The position numbers and the translations under genes were made by a program. The notes beneath the pieces were generated by a model. That model did no database searches. It worked only from the letters and a program-made list of their open reading frames with translations, and was not told where the DNA came from. Source: Lentihominibacter faecis (lineage in GTDB: Bacteria > Bacillota > Clostridia > Peptostreptococcales > Anaerovoracaceae). Taken from it: a stretch of DNA of 12,470 nucleotides. This document shows, in pieces, positions 1-7,766 of the stretch. The first letter of the stretch is position 1, and each line of letters begins with the position of its first letter. The DNA lies in the NCBI RefSeq assembly GCF_014306095.1, contig NZ_JACRWC010000013.1:1-12470 (forward strand), given 5' to 3'.

Positions 1-1
1 T

Positions 2-49
2 AAAGTGAAACTGAACGCTTCCGCCCAGTACATTCTCCAGTTTAACCAT
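2..49 (-). CDS. Start of an unidentified gene (16 codons visible)
   Basis: An ATG at 47-49 opens a reading frame that runs off the left edge of the window without a stop. The visible peptide is MVKLENVLGGSVQFHF. A good Shine-Dalgarno sequence (AGGAG at 57-61) lies 7 bases upstream, and a sigma-A-like promoter lies further upstream at 100-129, so this looks like a real start. The first seven residues resemble the opening beta strand of many ABC-transporter ATPases, and ecfA genes often follow rplQ in Firmicutes. However, the next residues do not show the usual aromatic A-loop pattern, and 16 residues are too few to assign a family. Its own promoter and the terminator between it and rplQ suggest it is transcribed separately from the ribosomal cluster. 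Confidence 0.5.
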   Translation of the reverse strand, partial: MVKLENVLGGSVQFHF

Positions 50-56
50 AATTATT

Positions 57-61
57 CTCCT
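57..61 (-). promoter_or_regulatory. Ribosome binding site of the leftmost partial gene
   Basis: AGGAG on the minus strand, 7 bases before the ATG at 47-49. It supports that start although only 16 codons of the gene are visible. Confidence 0.55.
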
Positions 62-99
62 ATTTTTTATTTTGTCCAGCTGTTCGCCTTGCTATCCTT

Positions 100-129
100 A
101 TCATACCGTATTTTACGCTTTGCGGTCAA
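100..129 (-). promoter_or_regulatory. Sigma-A-type promoter for the gene after rplQ
   Basis: On the minus strand, a -35 box TTGACC (124-129, five of six consensus bases) is followed after 18 bases by a -10 box TATGAT (100-105, five of six). A start near 92-95 would give a leader of roughly 45 bases before the ATG at 49. The promoter lies just past the terminator of the ribosomal cluster, as expected where a new transcription unit begins. It was found by reading only, with no expression data. Confidence 0.65.
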
Positions 130-143
130 GTTTCTGATACACC

Positions 144-168
144 AAAAAACGGACCGAAGTCCGTTTTT
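144..168 (-). terminator. Intrinsic terminator of the ribosomal cluster
   Basis: It lies 17 bases past the rplQ stop codon. On the minus strand the RNA forms a 10-bp stem (arms 145-154 and 159-168) with a UUCG tetraloop closed by C-G, the exceptionally stable cUUCGg type. The stem has a GC core of five pairs, GGAC/GTCC plus one C-G, flanked by an A/U half. The 3' arm runs into a tract of six U. The structure is nearly symmetric: on the plus strand it gives a CGAA loop followed by TTTTTCTTT, so it could stop transcription from either side. It ends the long unit before the promoter at 100-129. Confidence 0.93.
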
Positions 169-185
169 CTTTACGTGTATTCTGA

Positions 186-527
186 TTAAACCAGTTCTAA
201 GAATACCATTTCAGCGTTGTCTCCCTGACGAGGTCCAAGCTTCAGGATTCTTGTGTAACCGCCCTGTCTGTCTTTATACTTCGGAGCGATTTCGTCAAAT
301 AACTTAGTTACTACAGTTTCATCATATACGTATGCGAGCGCCTGTCTTCTAGCGTGGAGATCTCCGCGCTTAGCAAGCGTTATCATTTTTTCTGCCTGTC
401 TTCTGGCTTCCTTCGCTCTTGTATCAGTCGTCGTGATTCTGCCTTCTCTGAGAAGATCTGTTACCAGATTTCTCAGCATTGCCTTTCTGTGAGCTGAAGT
501 TCTGCCTAATTTTCTGTATCCTGGCAT
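186..527 (-). CDS. rplQ: 50S ribosomal protein L17
   Basis: L17 is a structural protein of the large subunit that lies near the outer end of the peptide exit tunnel. The 113-residue product matches the short Gram-positive form. It opens with [20 protein letters not shown], the family hallmark, and continues with the conserved helix '[20 protein letters not shown]' before a C-terminal beta region ending EMVFLELV. The ATG at 525-527 follows a GGAGG site by about 9 bases. The gene is last in the alpha block, 19 bases after rpoA, and is followed by the terminator at 144-168. Nothing in the coding sequence looks unusual. Confidence 0.98.
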   Translation of the reverse strand: MPGYRKLGRTSAHRKAMLRNLVTDLLREGRITTTDTRAKEARRQAEKMITLAKRGDLHARRQALAYVYDETVVTKLFDEIAPKYKDRQGGYTRILKLGPRQGDNAEMVFLELV

Positions 528-546
528 CGCTGCATCCTCCTATTCT

Positions 547-1494
547 CTATTCATCGCTTTGTTTCAGGCTCAACCCCAGTTCTTCCAGCTTATGCTTTAC
601 TTCGTCCAGGGACTTCTTACCAAGATTACGAACCTTCATCATGTCTTCTTCACTTCTGTGTGTCAGTTCTTCTACTGTGTTGATCGCTGCTCTCTTCAGG
701 CAGTTGAAAGAACGAACGGAAAGTTCCAGCTCTTCGATGGTCATTTCGAGAGCTTTTTCTTTCTGGTTCTCTTCTTTTTCAACCATGATTTCCATGCCTT
801 CTGCGGAGTCTGTCAGTTCTACGAACAGGCTCAGATGCTCCTGCATGATCTTGGATCCGATGGATACACCTTCACTCGGTGTTACAGAACCGTCTGTCCA
901 GATCTCAAGAACGAGTCTGTCATAGTCTGTCACCTGACCTACTCTTGTATTCTCCACCGTGAAGTTTACCTTTCTCACCGGTGTGAAAATCGAATCTGTA
1001 GGGATTACCGAAATCGGGGTGTTTTCATCTTTGTTCATCTCAGCCGGGACATAGCCTCTGCCCCGAGCCAGGTTGATTTCCATAATGAGAGTAGCGTTCT
1101 CTTCCAATGTCGCGATATGAAGTTCCGGATTGAAGATTTCCACGTCGGAATCTCCTAAAATATCTGCTGCCGTAACTTCTTTCGGGCCAATGGCGTTGAT
1201 CAGAACTCTTTTTGTATTTTCTCCATTGAGTTTTACTGCCAGCTTCTTGAGGTTCAGGATGATTTCTGTAACATCTTCCTTAACACCTGGAATTGTTGAA
1301 AACTCATGAAGAATACCGTCGATCTTGACTGACGTAACAGCAACTCCGGGAAGTGAACTCAGCAGAATTCTTCTAAGGCTGTTTCCCAAAGTCGTGCCGT
1401 AGCCTCTTTCAAGAGGCTCTACGACAAACTTCCCGTAATTGGGATCCTCGTTTGAATATATACATTCGATTGTTGGTTTTTCGATTTCTATCAC
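547..1494 (-). CDS. rpoA: DNA-directed RNA polymerase subunit alpha
   Basis: The alpha dimer nucleates assembly of core RNA polymerase, and its C-terminal domain contacts UP-element DNA and activators. The product has 315 residues, the usual length (B. subtilis 314). The N-terminal dimerisation and assembly domain spans about residues 1-230, with the conserved '[20 protein letters not shown]' at 31-50. An acidic and basic linker (about 231-250) leads to the C-terminal domain (about 251-309). There, R261, N264 and K267 match E. coli R265, N268 and K271, and NLGKKS at 290-295 is intact, so DNA contact is probably conserved. The start codon is GTG (1492-1494), chosen because AGGAGG lies 7 bases upstream and the N-terminus aligns with the family. 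The gene lies between rpsD and rplQ. Confidence 0.98.
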   Translation of the reverse strand: MIEIEKPTIECIYSNEDPNYGKFVVEPLERGYGTTLGNSLRRILLSSLPGVAVTSVKIDGILHEFSTIPGVKEDVTEIILNLKKLAVKLNGENTKRVLINAIGPKEVTAADILGDSDVEIFNPELHIATLEENATLIMEINLARGRGYVPAEMNKDENTPISVIPTDSIFTPVRKVNFTVENTRVGQVTDYDRLVLEIWTDGSVTPSEGVSIGSKIMQEHLSLFVELTDSAEGMEIMVEKEENQKEKALEMTIEELELSVRSFNCLKRAAINTVEELTHRSEEDMMKVRNLGKKSLDEVKHKLEELGLSLKQSDE

Positions 1495-1501
1495 TCAAAA
1501 C

Positions 1502-1507
1502 CCTCCT
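1502..1507 (-). promoter_or_regulatory. Ribosome binding site fixing the GTG start of rpoA
   Basis: AGGAGG on the minus strand, 7 bases before GTG at 1492-1494. No ATG occurs in frame near this position, so this site decides the non-ATG start. Confidence 0.85.
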
Positions 1508-1541
1508 TTTCATTCCAAAACTGTAACGATCAGTCAACAGA

Positions 1542-2129
1542 TTACTTGGAATACAATTCGACGATTAAACGTTCTTCAATTGGAGTATCGATCTGTTCTC
1601 TAGTCGGATCAGCAAGAACTTTTCCTTCCATTTTGTCTCTGTCAACGCTCAGCCACTCAGGAACGCCTACAGTCATCTCTTTGATCTCCTTGAATTTCGG
1701 AGAGTTAAGGCTCTTTGCCTTAACGGAAATAACATCGCCGGCCTTAACCTGATAGGATGGGATGTTTACTTTCTTACCGTTTACCAGGAAGTGACTGTGA
1801 ACAACCAGCTGTCTGGCTTCTCTTCTTGTCAGGGACAGTCCCATTCTGTAAACAACGTTGTCGAGTCTCTTTTCGAGCATGATCAGCAGGTTTTCACCAG
1901 TGATACCCTTTTTCTTCGCTGCTTTGTTGAATGTATTTCTGAACTGCTTTTCTTCTACGCCGTAAACGAACTTGGCTCTCTGCTTTTCGCGAAGCTGGAG
2001 ACCATATTCGCTCATTTTTTTCATGTTTTTCTGCGGAGCTCTCTTGGACTCCTTGAAAATACCTAAGTGACTTGGGTCGATCTGAAGGGATCTGCATCTC
2101 TTCAATACTGGTTCTCTATTTGTTGCCAT
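1542..2129 (-). CDS. rpsD: 30S ribosomal protein S4
   Basis: S4 is a primary 16S rRNA-binding protein that starts assembly of the 30S body; in several bacteria it also represses its own operon. The product is 195 residues, slightly short for the family (about 200-209). It has the form without zinc fingers, with one cysteine at position 12 in 'LKRCRSL'. Conserved '[12 protein letters not shown]' lies at 39-50. The S4 RNA-binding domain begins at about residue 85 ([13 protein letters not shown]) and includes '[18 protein letters not shown]' at 101-118. The C-terminus ends [10 protein letters not shown], as expected. It sits between rpsK and rpoA, the arrangement of E. coli and many Clostridia rather than of B. 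subtilis. Because S4 is an autoregulator in other bacteria, the long leader upstream of rpsM is a candidate target (inference). Confidence 0.98.
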   Translation of the reverse strand: MATNREPVLKRCRSLQIDPSHLGIFKESKRAPQKNMKKMSEYGLQLREKQRAKFVYGVEEKQFRNTFNKAAKKKGITGENLLIMLEKRLDNVVYRMGLSLTRREARQLVVHSHFLVNGKKVNIPSYQVKAGDVISVKAKSLNSPKFKEIKEMTVGVPEWLSVDRDKMEGKVLADPTREQIDTPIEERLIVELYSK

Positions 2130-2147
2130 TGTAGTTCCTCCCTTCTA

Positions 2148-2546
2148 TTAGACTCTTCTGCGCTTCGGCGGTCTGCAACCATTGTGCGGAATCGGTGTGA
2201 TGTCTTTGATCATAGTGATTTCAAGACCTGCAGTCTGCAGTGCTCTGATAGCAGCTTCTCTGCCGGATCCCGGACCTTTTACATAAACTTCAACGGTTTT
2301 CAGTCCGTGTTCCATTGCACCCTTAGCAGCTTCTTCAGCAGCAGACTGTGCAGCAAACGGAGTGGACTTTCTAGAGCCTTTAAATCCAAGGGAACCTGCG
2401 CTGGACCAGGAAAGAGCATTTCCTGCCATATCAGTCAGGGTCACTAATGTATTGTTAAAGGTAGCCTGAATATGAGCCTGGCCTTTTTCTACATTTTTAC
2501 GTTCTCTTTTCTTCTTTCTAACAGCCTTTTTTACAGCTTTAGCCAT
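2148..2546 (-). CDS. rpsK: 30S ribosomal protein S11
   Basis: S11 is part of the 30S platform near the decoding site and the Shine-Dalgarno cleft. The 132-residue product shows a lysine- and arginine-rich N-terminus (residues 1-20), the conserved '[20 protein letters not shown]' and '[20 protein letters not shown]' segments in the middle, and the signature end '[15 protein letters not shown]'. Its length is typical of the family (about 129). The ATG at 2544-2546 follows a strong GGAGG. It is 15 bases after rpsM and 18 bases before rpsD. No oddities were seen. Confidence 0.98.
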   Translation of the reverse strand: MAKAVKKAVRKKKRERKNVEKGQAHIQATFNNTLVTLTDMAGNALSWSSAGSLGFKGSRKSTPFAAQSAAEEAAKGAMEHGLKTVEVYVKGPGSGREAAIRALQTAGLEITMIKDITPIPHNGCRPPKRRRV

Positions 2547-2561
2547 ATTGTTCTACCTCCT

Positions 2562-2930
2562 TTACTTCTTCTTTCTACCTACGGTCTTCTTAGGACCTTT
2601 TCTGGTTCTAGCGTTTGTCTTTGTCTTCTGACCTCTAACAGGCAGTCCTCTTCTGTGACGAATACCTCTGTAGCATCCGATTTCCATCAGACGCTTGATG
2701 TTCATGTTAACATCTCTTCTCAGGTCACCTTCTACCAGATAATCGTTTTCGATCACCTTTCTGATCTTACCGGCTTCTTCTTCAGTTAAATCCTTAACTC
2801 TTGTGTCTGGATTTATTCCGGTTTTTTCTAAGATTTTTCTGGAAGTAGTCCAGCCTATTCCGTAGATATAGGTGAGACCAGCTTCGATTCTTTTTTCATT
2901 TGGTAAGTCTACACCGGCTATACGAGCCAT
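2562..2930 (-). CDS. rpsM: 30S ribosomal protein S13
   Basis: S13 lies in the 30S head and bridges to the large subunit and to P-site tRNA through its basic tail. The 122-residue product starts [20 protein letters not shown] and holds a helix-hairpin-helix region (about residues 14-45, '[19 protein letters not shown]'). The S13 signature '[20 protein letters not shown]' is at about 92-111, and the C-terminus is strongly basic ([13 protein letters not shown]). It opens the alpha block. The 157 bases between it and rpmJ are the widest gap in the cluster and may be a control point for the genes downstream. The start has a GGAGG site 6-7 bases upstream. Confidence 0.98.
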   Translation of the reverse strand: MARIAGVDLPNEKRIEAGLTYIYGIGWTTSRKILEKTGINPDTRVKDLTEEEAGKIRKVIENDYLVEGDLRRDVNMNIKRLMEIGCYRGIRHRRGLPVRGQKTKTNARTRKGPKKTVGRKKK

Positions 2931-2965
2931 ATTTTCCTCCTGTTCCCATCTTCCGTCACGTAATT

Positions 2966-2986
2966 CGCCGAAGACTTATGTCGGCG
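2966..2986 (-). repeat. Inverted repeat in the rpsM leader
   Basis: Perfect 6-base arms CGCCGA (minus strand, 2981-2986) and TCGGCG (2966-2971), separated by 9 bases. It is GC-rich against an AT-rich background, and lies about 22 bases before the rpsM ribosome binding site. It is probably a hairpin in the RNA. Confidence 0.6.
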
Positions 2987-3070
2987 GTCGTAATATAAAC
3001 GGGATGTTCTTTGTTGTAATAACTATTTATACGCTTCTGACAATGCCGGAAGCCATATAATCTTTGTGAT

Positions 3071-3087
3071 GCGAAATGCGTTTTCGC
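3071..3087 (-). repeat. Inverted repeat directly after rpmJ
   Basis: GCGAAA and TTTCGC arms (6 bp) with a 5-base loop start at the base after the rpmJ stop codon. The following bases are ATCACAAAG, with no U tract, so it is not an intrinsic terminator. It could mark an RNA processing or mRNA 3'-end stabilising site (inference). Confidence 0.55.
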
Positions 3088-3267
<180 letters not shown>

Positions 3268-3489
3268 TTAAGCTTTTCCTCTCCAGGTGATTCTTCCGCG
3301 GGTCAGATCATATGGTGATAATTCCACTTTGACCTTGTCTCCCGGGATGATCCTGATATAATTTGTTCTAATCTTACCAGAAACATGTGCCAGTACTTTA
3401 TGTCCTGTTTCAAGTTCGACGATAAACATCGCATTTGGCTGGGCTTCGATTACCTTGCCTTCTGCTTCAATGACATCTTTTTTCGCCAT
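3268..3489 (-). CDS. infA: Translation initiation factor IF-1
   Basis: IF-1 occupies the ribosomal A site during initiation and helps IF-2 and IF-3 select the initiator tRNA. The 73-residue product is a single OB fold of the usual length (72). It starts [20 protein letters not shown] and continues '[20 protein letters not shown]'. It ends with '[20 protein letters not shown]' and a short RGKA tail in place of the more common RxK ending. The ATG at 3487-3489 has a GAGG site, 13 bases after the map stop. Many Firmicutes carry a small KOW-domain gene between map and infA; here there is no room for one. Confidence 0.98.
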   Translation of the reverse strand: MAKKDVIEAEGKVIEAQPNAMFIVELETGHKVLAHVSGKIRTNYIRIIPGDKVKVELSPYDLTRGRITWRGKA

Positions 3490-3502
3490 GTTTTACCTCA
3501 CT

Positions 3503-4255
3503 TTACTCCACCAGGGTGAGCAGCTGCGGCTCACCATCAGTTATAACCACAGTATTTTCATAATGGGCTGCAAGCTTGCCATCCAGTGTTACGACCGTCC
3601 AGTCATTTGAAAGGGTTTCTACATCGTATGCACCCTGACAGATCATAGGCTCGATCGCAAATACCATGCCGCTTGCAAGCCTTGGCCCTCTTCCAGGTCT
3701 TCCGTAATTAGGGATCTGCGGGTCTTCATGCATCTGCTGTCCAACACCGTGTCCTACGAAATCCCGGATGACAGAAAATCCTTCTCCCTCTGCGCTCTTC
3801 TGGATCGCATGAGAAATATCAGAAAGTCTGTAGCCAACTTTACAAAACTCCAGTCCTTTGAAGAAACTTTCTCTCGTAGCATCGATCAGGTGCTGTGCTT
3901 CTTTGCTGATCTCTCCTACTCCGTAGGTTCTGGCGGCATCGCTGACGTAACCTTTGTAGGTGGATCCTACATCGACGCTGACGATATCGCCCTCCTGAAT
4001 GATTCTGTCTCTGGAAGGAATACCATGTACAACTTCTTCATTGATCGACACACAGGCACTGGCCGGAAATCCGCCATACCCTTTAAAGGTCGGTATCATT
4101 CCGTGATCCCGTATTGTGGTTTCCACAAATCGGTCAATGTCTTCCGTAGATATCCCGGGCTTGATGAAAGTCTCCAGTTCTTTCAGAATGGTTCCAGTCA
4201 CCTTGCCCGATATCCGCATTAAATCTATTTCTTCATCTGATTTAATAATGATCAT
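3503..4255 (-). CDS. map: Methionine aminopeptidase, type I
   Basis: This enzyme removes the N-terminal methionine from nascent proteins once it has been deformylated. The 250-residue product is the compact type Ia form without an N-terminal zinc finger. All five metal ligands of the family are present: D95 (in VSVDVG), D106 (in YVSDAART), H169 (in FVGHGVG), E202 (in AIEPM) and E233 (in HYENT). The catalytic histidines H77 and H176 are also there. It starts two bases after the adk stop codon, with its ribosome site (GGTGAG) inside the end of adk, so the two are likely translationally coupled. The MIIIKSDEEIDLMR opening matches the family and supports this ATG. Confidence 0.98.
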   Translation of the reverse strand: MIIIKSDEEIDLMRISGKVTGTILKELETFIKPGISTEDIDRFVETTIRDHGMIPTFKGYGGFPASACVSINEEVVHGIPSRDRIIQEGDIVSVDVGSTYKGYVSDAARTYGVGEISKEAQHLIDATRESFFKGLEFCKVGYRLSDISHAIQKSAEGEGFSVIRDFVGHGVGQQMHEDPQIPNYGRPGRGPRLASGMVFAIEPMICQGAYDVETLSNDWTVVTLDGKLAAHYENTVVITDGEPQLLTLVE

Positions 4256-4257
4256 AT

Positions 4258-4902
4258 CTACTCACCTACGATTTCAACGATTTTATTGAAAACGTTTTCC
4301 AGACCGATCGTTCCATCGATATGCGCAATGTTTCCTGCTTTTTCATAATAGTCGATCAGAGGCTTTGTTTCTTTATTATATACCTCGATCCGGTTTGCTG
4401 CCGTTTCTTCATTGTCATCTGCTCTCTGTACCAGTTCTGCACCGCATGCATCGCAGATACCTTCCTTTTTCGGAGGGATGTTGACAACGTGGAAAGATGC
4501 TCCGCAAGTCTTGCAAACTCTTCTTCCAGTCAGTCTAACCATCAGTTCTTCTTTATCAACATCGATATCAAGAACGTGATCTACTTTCTTTCCCTGAGCA
4601 GTAAGAAATTCATCCAGCTTTTCGGCCTGAAATACAGTCCGAGGGAATCCATCCAGAAGGAAGCCGTCTTTACAGTCGTCTTTCTTCAGTCTGTCTGTAG
4701 CGATCTCTACTACCAGTTCGTCCGGAACCAGTTCCCCTTTGTTCATGTATTCCTGCGCCTTTTTCCCAAGCTCAGTGCCTTCTTTGATATTGGCACGGAA
4801 AATGTCGCCTGTGGAAATGTGCGGAATATTGTACTTTTCAACAATCTTGGCAGCCTGTGTGCCTTTGCCGGCTCCCGGAGGGCCTAATAAAATCAAATTC
4901 AT
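4258..4902 (-). CDS. adk: Adenylate kinase (zinc-binding lid)
   Basis: Adenylate kinase interconverts ATP plus AMP with two ADP in the cytoplasm and balances the adenylate pool. The 214-residue product is the long-lid type. The P-loop GPPGAGKGT is at 7-15 and the AMP-binding region includes TGDIFR (31-36). DGFPRT (84-89) and the lid start TGRRVC (125-130) follow. The lid carries four cysteines, C130, C133, C150 and C153, the zinc-finger version found in many Gram-positive bacteria. The ATG at 4900-4902 follows GGAGG, 22 bases after secY. Its position between secY and map is typical for Firmicutes. Confidence 0.98.
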   Translation of the reverse strand: MNLILLGPPGAGKGTQAAKIVEKYNIPHISTGDIFRANIKEGTELGKKAQEYMNKGELVPDELVVEIATDRLKKDDCKDGFLLDGFPRTVFQAEKLDEFLTAQGKKVDHVLDIDVDKEELMVRLTGRRVCKTCGASFHVVNIPPKKEGICDACGAELVQRADDNEETAANRIEVYNKETKPLIDYYEKAGNIAHIDGTIGLENVFNKIVEIVGE

Positions 4903-4924
4903 ATCTTTACCTCCTTACGAGATA

Positions 4925-6208
4925 CTATTTCAGAAATCCCTGGTAATTTCTCATTACCATCTGGTTTTCAAGCTGTTTCATCGTATCCAGCGCAACACCA
5001 ACTGCGATCAGAAGTGACGTTCCTCCAAAATGGAAGTTGAGTCCGCCCAGCTGACTGACAATCGTTGGCAGGATCGCTACAGCTGCCAGGAATACTGCTC
5101 CGACAAAAGTGATTCTTGTCATAACTCTGTTCAGATATTCCACTGTAGCTTTTCCCGGCCGGATGCCTGGGATGAAGCCGCCGTTGGCTTTCATGTTTTG
5201 TGCTACTTCTACCGGATTGAAGGTTACGGATGTGTAGAAATATGTGAAGAATATGATCAACACAACATTAAACGCAGCGTATACCCACACGCCCGGTGTC
5301 CCTGTCGGTGACAGCCATTTTTCGATCCAGGCTGCTGCTCCGCTTTCCGAATTCATGAAGTACGTGATGGTAAGCGGGAACTGTAGGAAGGACATTGCGA
5401 AGATTACCGGAATAACACCGGCCTGATTCACTTTAAGCGGAATGTGTGTTGCCTGACCGCCGTACATTTTTCTGCCGACAACTCTCTTTGCATACTGTAC
5501 CGGGATCCTTCTCTGACCCTGCTGTACTTCGATGATACCAACGATTACAACAATACAGAAGACCACGAATACGACCAGAGTGACAACACTCATGCTTCCT
5601 TCCTGGAGCTTAACCCAGATTTCCTGAATAGCAGACGGCAGTCTCGCAATGATACCTGCGAAGATAATCAGCGAGATACCGTTTCCGATCCCGTACTCAT
5701 TGATCTGCTCACCCAGCCACATCAGGAACGCTGTTCCTGCGGTGAGTACGAGTACGATTACTGTTACGGAGAAGACATCTGTGCTTACCAGTGCCTGACG
5801 GAATAATCCGATGGAAACACCGATCGCCTGCACAACTGCCAGCAGCACCGTTAAATATCTGGTGTACTGTGCAATTTTCTTTCTTCCTTCCGTACCTTCT
5901 CTTGCCAGCCGTTCCAGTGACGGAACAGCGATCGTCAAGAGCTGCAGTATGATGGAGGCTGTGATATATGGTGTGATACTCAGTGCAAATATCGTGAAGT
6001 TACTGAATGCGCCTCCAGAAAACAGATTGAACAGAGCAAAAAGTCCTGTTTCACTATTGAAAGTCTGCGAAAGAACTTCCCGGTCAATTCCCGGAACCGG
6101 GATCTGAGATCCGATCCGGAATATGAGGAGCATCAGAAGTGTGAAGATGATCTTCTTTCTGATGTCCGGGATGTTCCAAGCTTTTGCGACTGTTCTGAGC
6201 ATCTCCAT
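4925..6208 (-). CDS. secY: Protein translocase subunit SecY
   Basis: SecY is the pore of the general protein export channel in the cytoplasmic membrane and works with SecE, SecG and SecA. The 427-residue product has ten hydrophobic segments, at about 19-37, 73-95, 114-136, 147-167, 176-192, 206-226, 261-283, 307-328, 365-383 and 392-409. The plug region 'NLFSGGAFSN' lies at 61-70, and the cytoplasmic loop with 'GIRPGKATVEYLNRV' at 348-362. Its start overlaps the last base of the rplO stop codon (TAATG), so the genes are translationally coupled. A second ATG two codons later is possible, but the GAGG site is better spaced (7 bases) for the first. Confidence 0.98.
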   Translation of the reverse strand: MEMLRTVAKAWNIPDIRKKIIFTLLMLLIFRIGSQIPVPGIDREVLSQTFNSETGLFALFNLFSGGAFSNFTIFALSITPYITASIILQLLTIAVPSLERLAREGTEGRKKIAQYTRYLTVLLAVVQAIGVSIGLFRQALVSTDVFSVTVIVLVLTAGTAFLMWLGEQINEYGIGNGISLIIFAGIIARLPSAIQEIWVKLQEGSMSVVTLVVFVVFCIVVIVGIIEVQQGQRRIPVQYAKRVVGRKMYGGQATHIPLKVNQAGVIPVIFAMSFLQFPLTITYFMNSESGAAAWIEKWLSPTGTPGVWVYAAFNVVLIIFFTYFYTSVTFNPVEVAQNMKANGGFIPGIRPGKATVEYLNRVMTRITFVGAVFLAAVAILPTIVSQLGGLNFHFGGTSLLIAVGVALDTMKQLENQMVMRNYQGFLK

Positions 6209-6648
6209 TAGATCACCTCTGCCTTTCCTCCGGCAGATTCTATTTTTTCTACAGCAGTCTTGCTGAACTTATGGGCCTTTACTGTCAGGTTCTTCTCCAG
6301 CGTTCCGTTGCCAAGAATCTTGATACCGTCCTTTACCTGTTTTACCATGCCGATTTCTTTCATCAGTTCTGGTGTAACAACAGTGTCTGCATCAAATCTG
6401 TTCAAATCTTCTACGTTTAAAACAGTATATTCTGTTCCCCAGATGTTCGTAAATCCTCTCTTCGGGATTCTTCTGTAAAGAGGCATCTGTCCGCCTTCGA
6501 AACCAGGTCTAACGCCACCGCCACTTCTCGATTTCTGGCCGTTCATACCACGTCCTGCAGTTTTGCCCTGTCCTGTAGCTGTACCACGGCCCTTTCTCTT
6601 AGGTGCTTTTGTTGCACCTGGAACCGCTCTTAATTCATGCAGTTTCAT
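6208..6648 (-). CDS. rplO: 50S ribosomal protein L15
   Basis: L15 is a late-assembling protein of the large subunit that reaches into 23S rRNA with a long basic extension. The 146-residue product has the typical glycine- and arginine-rich N-terminal arm ([20 protein letters not shown], then '[20 protein letters not shown]'). '[15 protein letters not shown]' follows, and a globular C-terminal part ends '[12 protein letters not shown]', close to the family signature. The length agrees with B. subtilis L15 (146). The ATG at 6646-6648 is 19 bases after the rpmD stop, with a GGAGG about 10 bases upstream. The stop codon overlaps the secY start by one base. Confidence 0.98.
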   Translation of the reverse strand: MKLHELRAVPGATKAPKRKGRGTATGQGKTAGRGMNGQKSRSGGGVRPGFEGGQMPLYRRIPKRGFTNIWGTEYTVLNVEDLNRFDADTVVTPELMKEIGMVKQVKDGIKILGNGTLEKNLTVKAHKFSKTAVEKIESAGGKAEVI

Positions 6649-6667
6649 TTCCTTTGCACCTCCTATC

Positions 6668-6850
6668 CTATAACTCTTCTACAGTTAAAAGATGCGATAC
6701 CTTGTTTACTGCCCCTCTTGTTACAGGAGAGTCTACTAATTCAACTGACTGGTGCATCTTCTTAAGTCCTAACGCTTCTACAACCTTTTTCTGTTTCGGG
6801 GAAGCGCCAATAACACTCTTTGTCAAGGTGACTTTGATCATCTTTGCCAT
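6668..6850 (-). CDS. rpmD: 50S ribosomal protein L30
   Basis: L30 is a small protein on the surface of the large subunit. The 60-residue product has the family fold: a first strand '[20 protein letters not shown]', the helix '[19 protein letters not shown]' and a last part '[16 protein letters not shown]'. The length (60) is normal for bacteria. The ATG at 6848-6850 is 13 bases after the rpsE stop and has a good ribosome site. It sits between rpsE and rplO, its usual place. Nothing odd was seen. Confidence 0.97.
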   Translation of the reverse strand: MAKMIKVTLTKSVIGASPKQKKVVEALGLKKMHQSVELVDSPVTRGAVNKVSHLLTVEEL

Positions 6851-6863
6851 TGCTTCTTCCTCC

Positions 6864-7367
6864 TTATCCTAAGATTTCTTCCTTTGTTTTTCCTCTTCTT
6901 CTGGCAACTTCTTCCACTGTCATCAGATTCTTTAATCCTTCCAGTGCAGCATATGCCATATTTCCGGTGTTGTTAGAGCCGATGGACTTCGCACGAATGT
7001 CTTTCAGGCCTGCAGCTTCCAGTACAGTACGTACAGAGGAACCTGCGATAACGCCGGTACCAGGAGCAGCCGGCATCAGGAGAACTCTTCCTGCACCGAA
7101 TACACCCAGGTTTCTATGAGGGATCGTTGTTCCTACCATAGGAACAGTTATGAGTTTCTTCTTAGCATCTTCTGTTGCTTTTCTTACGGCTTCCGGAATT
7201 TCCTGAGCTTTGCCAAGACCAACGCCTACGTGTCCATCTCCGTCGCCTACAACTACTGTAACGCTGAATCTCATGTTACGTCCGCCCTTTACAGTCTTAG
7301 CAACACGTCTGATGTTTACAATAGTTTCATTTAAGTCCAGCTTTGATGCATCTATAGTGTTTCGCAT
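6864..7367 (-). CDS. rpsE: 30S ribosomal protein S5
   Basis: S5 lies at the mRNA entry side of the 30S subunit and contributes to decoding accuracy and helicase activity. The 167-residue product has the N-terminal double-stranded RNA-binding domain (about residues 10-76). It contains the loop '[20 protein letters not shown]' at about 21-40 and '[20 protein letters not shown]' at about 42-61. The C-terminal domain (about 82-160) includes '[20 protein letters not shown]'. The VKGG loop is where spectinomycin-resistance changes occur in other bacteria. It has no obvious deletion here, though RNM replaces the more common RRF or RNF. The ATG follows GGAGG by 8 bases. Confidence 0.98.
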   Translation of the reverse strand: MRNTIDASKLDLNETIVNIRRVAKTVKGGRNMRFSVTVVVGDGDGHVGVGLGKAQEIPEAVRKATEDAKKKLITVPMVGTTIPHRNLGVFGAGRVLLMPAAPGTGVIAGSSVRTVLEAAGLKDIRAKSIGSNNTGNMAYAALEGLKNLMTVEEVARRRGKTKEEILG

Positions 7368-7382
7368 TCAACCTACCTCCTG

Positions 7383-7748
7383 TTAGAATTTTAAACCTGC
7401 TTCACGAGCACCGTCAGCAAGTTCCTTAACTCTTCCGTGATAGAGGAATCCGCCTCTGTCAAAGGTTACTTCTTCAATACCCTTTGCCAGTGCTCTCTTT
7501 GCTATAGCTTCTCCTACTGCTTTTGCAGCGTCTTTGTTGCCGCCATACGCGATGTCAGACTTTAATTCCTTGTCGATAGTAGATGCGGAAGCGAGTGTAA
7601 CCCCGTTCACATCGTCGATAATCTGAACTGAAATGTTCTTGTTACTTCTGAAAACGCAAAGTCTAGGCTTCTCAGGAGTACCAGTAAGATTTTTTCTGAT
7701 TCTCTTGTGTCTAGCAACACGTCTATCATTTCTGCTTTCTTTAGCCAT
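7383..7748 (-). CDS. rplR: 50S ribosomal protein L18
   Basis: L18 binds 5S rRNA together with L5 and joins it to the large subunit. The 121-residue product has a basic N-terminus ([20 protein letters not shown]) and then '[20 protein letters not shown]', the conserved core strand. It ends '[20 protein letters not shown]' and EAGLKF, the family's C-terminal signature. The length matches B. subtilis L18 (120). The ATG at 7746-7748 is 18 bases after rplF and the stop is 15 bases before rpsE. Normal in every respect. Confidence 0.98.
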   Translation of the reverse strand: MAKESRNDRRVARHKRIRKNLTGTPEKPRLCVFRSNKNISVQIIDDVNGVTLASASTIDKELKSDIAYGGNKDAAKAVGEAIAKRALAKGIEEVTFDRGGFLYHGRVKELADGAREAGLKF

Positions 7749-7766
7749 TTTACTTTACTCCTTTCT

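Larger units (their letters stand above)
2931..3087 (-). promoter_or_regulatory. Long leader upstream of rpsM with inverted repeats
   Basis: These 157 bases carry no gene I can support, in a cluster where most gaps are under 27 bases. On the minus strand they contain two clear inverted repeats. One is GCGAAA/TTTCGC (3071-3087, 5-base loop) right after the rpmJ stop. The other is CGCCGA/TCGGCG (2966-2986, 9-base loop), about 25 bases upstream of the rpsM Shine-Dalgarno sequence. Part of the second hairpin (GUCUUC, 2970-2975) can instead pair with GAAGAU (2948-2953) just before the ribosome site, which would give a competing fold. Neither hairpin is followed by a U tract, so they are not terminators. 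In E. coli the equivalent leader binds S4 and represses the alpha operon. Function here is inferred from position and structure only. Confidence 0.4.

Noticed and set aside
5..307. Open frame of 100 codons on the plus strand at the left edge
   Set aside because: It crosses the terminator and runs antisense into rplQ. It has no ribosome site and no recognisable protein features.
547..1158. Plus-strand open frames opposite rpoA
   Set aside because: They are cysteine- and phenylalanine-rich antisense products with no initiation signals; rpoA on the other strand is certain.
1496..1534. TTGACT between rpsD and rpoA as a promoter
   Set aside because: The base stretch at the right distance (AATGAA) is a poor -10, and the message would start at or inside the rpoA start.
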